5,076 bases of DNA, taken from positions 1 to 5,076 of the forward strand of contig JAQVAJ010000142.1 of assembly GCA_028690885.1 (NCBI GenBank), read 5' to 3'. The notes under the pieces were generated by a model. That model was not told where the DNA came from and ran no database searches. It saw only the letters and a list, made by a program, of their open reading frames with translations. The DNA is from Clostridia bacterium. Its GTDB lineage: Bacteria > Bacillota > Clostridia > DUPQ01. The stretch's first letter is position 1; each line of letters begins with the position of its first letter. Shown here in pieces: positions 1 through 4,278 of the stretch. Both the position numbers and the translations under genes were made by a program.

Positions 1-15
1 AAGCTTTTTGATGAG

Positions 16-46
16 ATGACATCTTTTTAAACATTTGTGTTATACT
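16..46 (+). promoter_or_regulatory. Candidate sigma-A promoter with extended -10 for the PH-domain gene
   Basis: An extended -10, TGTTATACT, lies at 38-46 (TATACT at 41-46, TG at 38-39). A -35-like ATGACA at 16-21 is 19 bases upstream, a longer spacer than the usual 17, which the TGn extension could offset. Transcription would begin near 53, giving a leader of about 15 bases with AGGAG at 57-61. An 11-base palindrome, AGATGACATCT (14-24), overlaps the -35, but such a palindrome is expected several times by chance in 5 kb. Inferred from sequence match only. Confidence 0.5.
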
Positions 47-67
47 AATTTTACTTAGGAGTGGTTT

Positions 68-493
68 ATGGAAAAGAAAAGTAAGTTCAGAATGAATAAA
101 TCTGGAATGATAATAACGATTATACTTGTATTGGCGATAGCAGCACTTCTTATATTCAGTAAAGTAAATGTTACTGTAGATGACCAGTCTGTAAATATAA
201 AGTCCAGTCTGGACAGAGTAACAGTGGATTTTGTGGATATTGAACGAGTGGAAAAACTTACCAGTTTAAGTGTCGGAAGCAGAGTTATGGGTGCAGACCT
301 TATAAGGATGTATAGCGGCACATTTAAAAATGAACTATATGGAAGATACAAGCTGTTTGCCTATAAAGATGTAAAAGAATACGTACTAATAGAACACAAG
401 GGTGGATTTATTGTGCTAAACCAGGAAACATTGGAACTTACTGAGCAGTTATATGAAACCATAAATTCAAAATTCTCAGCACAGGCAGATTAA
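68..493 (+). CDS. Membrane-anchored PH-like domain protein (bPH_5 type)
   Basis: Small protein of 141 residues. The N-terminus is basic (MEKKSKFRMNK), followed by one hydrophobic helix at about residues 13-31. By the positive-inside rule this predicts a cytoplasmic N-terminus with the rest outside the membrane. Residues about 38-137 are beta-rich and fit the bacterial PH-like family I know as PF10882. Its usual hallmarks are visible: an early run of hydrophobic/polar strands, a G..SRVMG turn near 70-75, YSGTF near 82-86, G92 with a YKLFAY strand, a VLIEHKGG hairpin, then a C-terminal helix (LTEQLYETINSKF). The ATG is preceded by AGGAG (57-61) at 6 bases. Members are widespread in Firmicutes and their function is mostly unknown; a role in membrane-associated binding is only inferred. 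It has its own candidate promoter, and the next gene starts 70 bases downstream with another, so the two need not be co-transcribed. An unrelated single-pass protein is possible but less likely. Confidence 0.75.
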   Translation: MEKKSKFRMNKSGMIITIILVLAIAALLIFSKVNVTVDDQSVNIKSSLDRVTVDFVDIERVEKLTSLSVGSRVMGADLIRMYSGTFKNELYGRYKLFAYKDVKEYVLIEHKGGFIVLNQETLELTEQLYETINSKFSAQAD

Positions 494-501
494 TAATTCT
501 C

Positions 502-529
502 TTGAAGTTTATATTAATAGGTGTAAAAT
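502..529 (+). promoter_or_regulatory. Candidate sigma-A promoter for the amidohydrolase gene
   Basis: TTGAAG at 502-507 and TAAAAT at 524-529 are separated by 16 bases. The -35 matches the consensus at four of six positions. Transcription would start near 536, giving a leader of about 28 bases. It lies in the 70-base gap after the PH-domain gene, which holds no hairpin-plus-T terminator, so read-through from upstream is also possible. Confidence 0.35.
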
Positions 530-550
530 ACTAAGCATTGTTTGATAAAA

Positions 551-558
551 AAGGAAGG
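551..558 (+). promoter_or_regulatory. Ribosome binding site that fixes a TTG start
   Basis: AAGGAAGG lies 5 bases before TTG at 564. The first in-frame ATG is codon 35, beyond the metal-binding HxH motif at residues 11-13, and would give a protein lacking its active site. The binding site and the conserved N-terminus both support TTG as the true start. Confidence 0.8.
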
Positions 559-563
559 CAATT

Positions 564-1364
564 TTGAATAGCAATTTTAAAGTTATTGATTCACATTCAC
601 ATATATACCCTGAGAAGATTGCAAAAAAGGCATCTGAAGCTATAGGACATTTTTATGGTCTTCCTATGCTCTATACAGGAACATCTTCCTCGCTTATTGA
701 AAACGGCAAAAAGATAAATGCCGAAAAATATCTGGTTTGTTCTGTAGCTACTTCAGCTGCTCAGGTAACTGTAATAAACGACTTTATTATAGATGAATGT
801 AAAAAGCATAAGCAGTTTATTGGTTTAGCTGCAATGCATCAGGATTTTATTGGTGTTGAAGAGGAAATTGAGAGAACAGTTAATAAGGGATTGAAAGGCA
901 TAAAAATGCATCATGATTTTCAAAAGGCAGACTTGGATGACTCAAGGTTTTTTAAGACATATAAGAAGTGTGAAAAAATGGGTACAGTATGTCTTTTACA
1001 TGCAGGGGATGACAGATATGAATACACAAGACCTTACAGGTTTGTAAACATATTGAATAAGTTTCCCGATTTGAAATGTATAGCGGCACATTTTGGGGGA
1101 TATAAACGATGGGAAGAAGCATACAAATCATTTAAGGATATTGATAATTTGTATTTTGACACATCATCAAGTCTTTATGCTCTGAAACCTGATGAGGCAA
1201 CTGATATAATCAGAACATTTGGTGTAGATAAGTTTCTCTTTGGGACTGATTTTCCTATGTGGGACCATGAGAAGGAGTTGGAAAGATTTTTGAGTCTTTC
1301 ACTGACAAATGAAGAAAACCAGATGATTTTATATGACAACTTTATAAAACTTTTCGATAGCTAA
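564..1364 (+). CDS. Amidohydrolase family (Amidohydro_2) metal-dependent hydrolase
   Basis: The 266-residue protein is a compact TIM-barrel hydrolase of the amidohydrolase superfamily, PF04909 group. This group includes decarboxylases of the ACMSD/gamma-resorcylate type and lactone or C-C hydrolases. Visible active-site residues are the HxH motif at 11-13 (DSHSH), K114 with HH at 116-117 (GIKMHH), H146 (LLHAGDD), H176 (AAHFGG) and D229 (FGTDFP). This is the full metal-binding set in the expected order, so the protein should be active. No signal peptide is seen, so it should be cytoplasmic. The length is at the short end for the family, as is common for the Firmicutes TatD-like or 'predicted metal-dependent TIM-barrel' versions. 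Translation starts at TTG (see the ribosome binding site at 551-558). The gene converges with the following minus-strand gene, and their stop codons overlap. The substrate cannot be told from sequence or neighbours; hydrolase versus decarboxylase is left open. Confidence 0.85.
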   Translation: MNSNFKVIDSHSHIYPEKIAKKASEAIGHFYGLPMLYTGTSSSLIENGKKINAEKYLVCSVATSAAQVTVINDFIIDECKKHKQFIGLAAMHQDFIGVEEEIERTVNKGLKGIKMHHDFQKADLDDSRFFKTYKKCEKMGTVCLLHAGDDRYEYTRPYRFVNILNKFPDLKCIAAHFGGYKRWEEAYKSFKDIDNLYFDTSSSLYALKPDEATDIIRTFGVDKFLFGTDFPMWDHEKELERFLSLSLTNEENQMILYDNFIKLFDS

Positions 1365-2071
1365 AAAGATACATCAGCTATATATGGCAGATGGTCAGAT
1401 GCCATAGTTGTGGGTACATTAACCGAATCAGTCTTAATGTCTTGTGAAACGAATATATAGTCAATTTTTTTAACTGGGATATCAGAAGGCCAGGTATATA
1501 AATTGTCTTTAGTTATATCAGCAGTATCTTTAAGTACAGATGATATCATTTTAAGCTGAACATCATCTGGTTCAACATTCAGATCACCCATGAAAACCAA
1601 TTTATCTGTATGGTTTCTAAAGATTGGAAGAAGAAGGTTTAGTTCATTTTTTCTTTCCCCTTTTGCTAGTCCGAAATGGGTTACAATAACTCTTAAATCA
1701 TTTTTTGCTTCTATAATGGAATCTATGAAAGAACGCTGTTCATAATATGTGTCTTCATCACATATGGAAGGCTGATCAACAAGAACAGTTTTAGCTGTTT
1801 TTATTGGAAATCTGGAAAAAAGAGCATTTCCCTGATATCCTTCTTTAATTGCACCTGCTTTTCCATAATACATATATTCATATTTAAGTATCTTATTTAA
1901 TTCCTCCGCCTGTTTAGCGAAACCTGAAAATCCTATATTGTAATGTACTTCATTAAGCCCTAATATGTCCGGATTGTATTTCTTAATAACTTCAGCACAT
2001 TGATTTAAATCTCTTCTTTTGTCTTCACCATAGCTCATTCCTGAGCAGATATTGTATGTCATTAAACGCAT
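1361..2071 (-). CDS. Endonuclease/exonuclease/phosphatase (EEP) fold hydrolase
   Basis: The 236-residue protein has the fold of DNase I, exonuclease III and neutral sphingomyelinase (PF03372). Catalytic landmarks appear in order: N7 (TYNI), E41 (LGLNEV) as metal ligand, R113 (EQRSF), H132 (VTHFG), D163 and N165 (MGDLN), D204 (KIDYIF), and the closing SDH at 225-227 (ASDHLPY). All key residues are present, so an Mg-dependent phosphodiester hydrolase or phosphatase is expected. There is no signal peptide or membrane helix, so a cytoplasmic protein is predicted. It lacks the extra sequence expected of exonuclease III-type DNA repair enzymes, so I do not assign xthA; nucleic acid, nucleotide, lipid head group and inositol phosphate all remain possible substrates. 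The ATG has AGAAGGAG upstream on the minus strand (2083-2090), at a somewhat long 11-base spacing. It is transcribed alone, divergent from the GyrI-like pair and convergent with the amidohydrolase. Confidence 0.85.
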   Translation of the reverse strand: MRLMTYNICSGMSYGEDKRRDLNQCAEVIKKYNPDILGLNEVHYNIGFSGFAKQAEELNKILKYEYMYYGKAGAIKEGYQGNALFSRFPIKTAKTVLVDQPSICDEDTYYEQRSFIDSIIEAKNDLRVIVTHFGLAKGERKNELNLLLPIFRNHTDKLVFMGDLNVEPDDVQLKMISSVLKDTADITKDNLYTWPSDIPVKKIDYIFVSQDIKTDSVNVPTTMASDHLPYIADVSF

Positions 2072-2092
2072 AATTACTTACACTCCTTCTAT

Positions 2093-2106
2093 AGTATATT
2101 TTACCA
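2093..2106 (-). promoter_or_regulatory. Weak candidate promoter for the EEP hydrolase gene
   Basis: On the minus strand, an extended -10, TGGTAAAAT, spans 2106-2098, and an overlapping alternative, TATACT, spans 2098-2093. No convincing TTGACA-like -35 stands at the right distance for either, so recognition would depend on the extended -10. Either would place the start of transcription just before the ribosome binding site. Confidence 0.3.
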
Positions 2107-2165
2107 CTAATACAAATTTGGCAGGACATAAAAAGAGTACTTCCAAATTACTTTTTTGTATTTAA

Positions 2166-2194
2166 TTTACATTAAATGCGTTATCTGATAAAAT
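2166..2194 (+). promoter_or_regulatory. Strong sigma-A promoter for the GyrI-like gene pair
   Basis: TTTACA (2166-2171, five of six consensus bases) is followed after exactly 17 bases by TAAAAT (2189-2194), with TG one base upstream of the -10 (TGATAAAAT, 2186-2194). Transcription should start near 2201, leaving a leader of about 50 bases. An 11-base palindrome, TTATCTGATAA (2181-2191), overlaps the start of the -10, and CTGATA recurs at 2185-2190 and 2202-2207. Either could be a regulator site, but neither is statistically unusual alone. Confidence 0.6.
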
Positions 2195-2251
2195 AAAGAT
2201 ACTGATATAACTATAAATGGAAAATTTACTTGAGGAAAGGGGGGTAGCAAA

Positions 2252-2767
2252 ATGGCTGAAATAATAAAAACCTATATTCAACAAGTTCCTGCGCTTCGGT
2301 TTATAGGAAAGAAATATACCGAAGAAGACAAGGTAAATGGATCTTTTCATGCAAAATGGTCTGAGTGGTTTAATAGAGGATGGTTCGACATATTGGAAGA
2401 CAACTTAATACCTCACAAGGAATATGAAGACGGATGCGCTTATGTGGGTCTTGTATGTCATAAAAACACTGGCACCCCGGAGTACTGGATTGGAATGCTG
2501 GTTTCTCAGGAAAGTCCAGTACCAAAAGGATTTGATTACATTGACTATAAGCATAATAAACTTGGTGTATGCGTTATATTCGGCAATAAAGATGAACTAT
2601 ATAACGATGAAGATACATATATTGAAAAACTAAGAGAAACCGGATTTGATGTTGTTGAATGTGAAGAAGGTCCATGCTGTTTTTTTCAAAGATATGGTTG
2701 TCCATGTTTCATGGTGCCGGATGAAGACGGAAATATAGTATTTGATCTTTGCTTTTATGTAAAATAG
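2252..2767 (+). CDS. GyrI-like effector-binding domain protein, first copy
   Basis: The 171-residue protein is a stand-alone effector-binding domain of the GyrI-like/AraC_E_bind superfamily (PF06445 and the related PF14526). In multidomain relatives this module senses drugs or metabolites beside an AraC or MerR DNA-binding region; here no helix-turn-helix is present, so it is not a DNA-binding regulator. Family features are the opening strand VPALRFIGKKY, the KWSEWF...GWFD helix (about 35-46), EYWIG (77-81), LGVCVIFG (104-111), the FFQRYGCP segment (144-151) and the terminal strand FDLCFYVK. The glutamate of EYWIG lies where family members place a ligand-pocket acid. Nine cysteines (62, 69, 107, 137, 142, 143, 150, 152, 167) are unusual; the neighbouring copy has five. 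The start is set by a G-rich ribosome binding site (AGGAAAGGGGGG, 2233-2244) 7 bases before ATG. It should be co-transcribed with the next gene 26 bases downstream. The ligand is unknown; database labels such as 'AraC family regulator' would be misleading. Confidence 0.85.
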   Translation: MAEIIKTYIQQVPALRFIGKKYTEEDKVNGSFHAKWSEWFNRGWFDILEDNLIPHKEYEDGCAYVGLVCHKNTGTPEYWIGMLVSQESPVPKGFDYIDYKHNKLGVCVIFGNKDELYNDEDTYIEKLRETGFDVVECEEGPCCFFQRYGCPCFMVPDEDGNIVFDLCFYVK

Positions 2768-2776
2768 ATATCTGCG

Positions 2777-2782
2777 AAAGGA
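2777..2782 (+). promoter_or_regulatory. Ribosome binding site deciding the start of the second GyrI-like gene
   Basis: AAAGGA stands 11 bases before the ATG at 2794, and no comparable site precedes the upstream in-frame ATG at 2749. The 2794 start gives a protein beginning MAQIVK, which aligns with MAEIIK of the first copy at residue 1. The earlier ATG would add 15 unrelated residues and overlap the first gene. Confidence 0.65.
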
Positions 2783-2793
2783 AAAAGAAAAAT

Positions 2794-3309
2794 ATGGCAC
2801 AGATAGTAAAAGTATACAGACAGACTATTCCAGCCTTTCGTTTTATAGGTAAAAAATACTCAAATAGTGACAGGCAGAACGGCACATTCGGAGCTAAGTG
2901 GAGCGAATGGTTTCAAAACGGATGGTTTGATGAGGTAGAAGCACTGTCAACAATTAAAAATGAATATGAGGACTCAGATTCATTTGTGGGTCTTATGCGT
3001 TGTAAACATAATGACGCATTTGAATACTGGATAGGGATTTTTATGCCGAAAGACACCAAAGTCAAAGAAGGCTTCTCATATGTTGATTTTCCAGAAAGCA
3101 ATCTTGGAGTATGCTGGATTTACGGCAAAGAGAACGAGCTGTATATGCATGAAGATGAATGCGGTAAAAGGCTGGAAGAAGAAGGATATGAGATTATACC
3201 TGATGAAAAAGGTGCATACTGGTTTTTTGAGAGATATGGTTGTCCTCGCTTTACAACACCAGATGATTTGGGGAATGTGATTTTGGATATCTGCTATTTT
3301 GTAAAATAA
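2794..3309 (+). CDS. GyrI-like effector-binding domain protein, second copy
   Basis: The 171-residue protein belongs to the same family as its upstream neighbour and aligns with it end to end without gaps (81 identical positions by my manual count, about 47%). It keeps the common clostridial form of the family: FRFIGKKY, NGTFGAKWSEWFQNGWFD, EYWIG (77-81), LGVCWIYGKENELY, AYWFFERYGCPRFTTPDD and a terminal ILDICYFVK strand. Like the first copy it has no DNA-binding region, signal peptide or membrane helix, so a cytoplasmic small-molecule-binding protein is expected; relatives act as ligand sensors, gyrase-inhibitor-like proteins, or in a few cases hydrolases of reactive compounds. Residues 142-143 are Tyr-Trp where the first copy has Cys-Cys, so the two pockets probably bind different ligands. 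The ATG at 2794 is preferred to the in-frame 2749 (see the ribosome binding site). It is second in a two-gene unit; the next gene starts 119 bases on with its own promoter. Confidence 0.85.
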   Translation: MAQIVKVYRQTIPAFRFIGKKYSNSDRQNGTFGAKWSEWFQNGWFDEVEALSTIKNEYEDSDSFVGLMRCKHNDAFEYWIGIFMPKDTKVKEGFSYVDFPESNLGVCWIYGKENELYMHEDECGKRLEEEGYEIIPDEKGAYWFFERYGCPRFTTPDDLGNVILDICYFVK

Positions 3310-3375
3310 ACATGAAGGTCATTTTTAAGATATAATCAGTCGTGAAAAAAATAATATTCCTTAGCAGTATATATG

Positions 3376-3404
3376 TTGTTACAGGCAGTCTGTAATGATA
3401 CAAT
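3376..3404 (+). promoter_or_regulatory. Sigma-A promoter for the isomerase/oxidoreductase operon
   Basis: TTGTTA (3376-3381) and TACAAT (3399-3404) are spaced by 17 bases, with TG one base before the -10 (TGATACAAT, 3396-3404). Transcription should start near 3411, with a very short leader ahead of AAGGAGGT (3417-3424) and ATG at 3429. This makes the isomerase gene the first of its operon and separates it from the GyrI-like pair. Confidence 0.6.
3379..3395. promoter_or_regulatory. Candidate operator: inverted repeat inside the promoter spacer
   Basis: TTACAG (3379-3384), five bases, then CTGTAA (3390-3395) form a perfect six-base inverted repeat. It begins in the last half of the -35 and ends just before the extended -10. 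A protein bound here would block RNA polymerase, as is typical of repressors of sugar operons. A six-base repeat alone is expected about once per spacing in 5 kb by chance, so only its position gives it weight. No regulator gene is in the window. Confidence 0.35.
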
Positions 3405-3428
3405 AATACATACGTTAAGGAGGTCACG

Positions 3429-4265
3429 ATGTCTTTACCAGTAGCTATACAGTTATATTCAGTCAGAAATGATTTGGATTCAGATTTTCAGAATGTAATA
3501 AAGAAAATAAAAGAATACGGATATGACGGAGTTGAATTTGCATCTTTGCATAACCAAGAACCGGAATATGTAAAATCCCTGCTTGATGAGACAGGACTTA
3601 TCCCTATTTCTGCTCATGTAGCTCTTGATGAAATGTTAGAAAATACAGATGAAGTATTAAAAACATATTCATTCATAGGATGCAAATATATAGCAGTGCC
3701 GTATCTTCCAGAAGAAAGAAGACCAGGCAAACCTTTATTTGATAAAGCTTTGAAGCAGATAGAAGAGCTTGGGCTGAAAGCAAAAGATTATGGATTACAG
3801 CTTCTATACCATAACCATGATTTTGAGTTTGTGAAAGTTAATGGAAAGTTTGGTTTGGATGTTATTTATGATACTATTTCACAAGACCTTTTAAAAACAG
3901 AAATAGATACCTGCTGGGTCAAAGTAGCAGGAGTTGACCCTTCTGAATATATTGAAAAATATACTAACAGATCACCTGTTGTTCATCTAAAGGATTTCTA
4001 TAAACAGGATATGGCTAAAGATGTAAAAATGTATGGACTTATAGGTGTTAACTCAGATGATAAAGAATCAAAAAAGGATAACCAGGAAGCATTTAGCTTC
4101 CGCCCTTTAGGTATGGGTATGCAGGATATACCAGCTATATTAGAAGCTTCTGTTAAAGCAGGAGCGCAATGGATGGTTGTTGAACAGGATAAGCCTCAAA
4201 AAGGTAGAACGGCTTTGGAATGCGCAAAATTAAGTATAAAATATTTAAATAACCTTATATGGTAA
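3429..4265 (+). CDS. Sugar phosphate isomerase/epimerase family TIM-barrel protein
   Basis: The 278-residue protein is a xylose-isomerase-like TIM barrel (PF01261, AP endonuclease 2 superfamily; COG1082/IolE-like). Members isomerise, epimerise, dehydrate or cleave sugars and cyclitols with a divalent metal. The opening strand VAIQLYSVRN and the GYDGVEF motif (31-37) are typical. Likely metal or catalytic residues, in order, are H63 (SAH), H128 and H130 (YHNHDFE), E133, D160 (EIDTCW), H186 (VVHLKD) and E252 (VVEQDKP), so the metal site looks complete. A loop at about 190-222 (rich in Lys, Asp and Ser) precedes FRPLGMG, as in Firmicutes relatives. No signal peptide is seen, so it should be cytoplasmic. 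AAGGAGGT stands 4 bases before ATG. The oxidoreductase gene follows after 13 bases, so the two are surely co-transcribed; such pairs process sugars, inositols or 3-keto-glycosides. The substrate is not determinable; I do not assign iolE. Confidence 0.87.
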   Translation: MSLPVAIQLYSVRNDLDSDFQNVIKKIKEYGYDGVEFASLHNQEPEYVKSLLDETGLIPISAHVALDEMLENTDEVLKTYSFIGCKYIAVPYLPEERRPGKPLFDKALKQIEELGLKAKDYGLQLLYHNHDFEFVKVNGKFGLDVIYDTISQDLLKTEIDTCWVKVAGVDPSEYIEKYTNRSPVVHLKDFYKQDMAKDVKMYGLIGVNSDDKESKKDNQEAFSFRPLGMGMQDIPAILEASVKAGAQWMVVEQDKPQKGRTALECAKLSIKYLNNLIW

Positions 4266-4278
4266 ACAGGAGGAAGAA

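Larger units (their letters stand above)
2252..3309 (+). repeat. Tandem gene duplication (two GyrI-like paralogues)
   Basis: The genes at 2252-2767 and 2794-3309 are exactly the same length (516 bases) and encode proteins that align without gaps at about 47% identity. Conservation is highest in residues 11-20 and 31-40 (FIGKK; AKWSEWF) and at RYGCP. It is lowest at 61-70 and 81-90. Nucleotide similarity is visibly eroded, so the duplication is old and both copies appear maintained. Confidence 0.85.

Noticed and set aside
10..30. GATG...CATC followed by T's at the left edge, as the terminator of an upstream gene
   Set aside because: The stem has only four pairs and overlaps the candidate promoter of the first gene; upstream sequence is missing.
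311..325. A 15-base exact repeat, TATAGCGGCACATTT, also at 1079-1093
   Set aside because: It lies inside two unrelated genes in different reading frames (YSGTF versus IAAHF). No other copy or flanking similarity is seen, so it is taken as coincidence.
1361..2071. Assigning the EEP-fold protein to exonuclease III (xthA)
   Set aside because: The catalytic set is shared across the whole superfamily, and the protein lacks the extra features and closer likeness expected of the repair enzyme.
2130..2158. Imperfect A/T-rich hairpin (AAAAGAGTA with TACTTTTTT) as a terminator
   Set aside because: The stem is nearly all A-T with a wobble pair, and it lies between divergent genes where no terminator is needed.
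2749..2793. Upstream in-frame ATG at 2749 as the start of the second GyrI-like gene
   Set aside because: It lacks a ribosome binding site, overlaps the first gene and adds residues absent from the paralogue; 2794 fits on all three counts.
2252..3309. Calling the GyrI-like pair AraC-type transcription regulators or a toxin-antitoxin pair
   Set aside because: Both are full-length effector-binding domains without a helix-turn-helix, and they are homologous to each other, which a toxin and its antitoxin would not be.
3311..3327. Small hairpin ATGA-AGG-TCAT followed by T's after the GyrI-like pair, as a terminator
   Set aside because: A four-pair A/T-rich stem is too weak to call; termination there is expected but not shown by the sequence.
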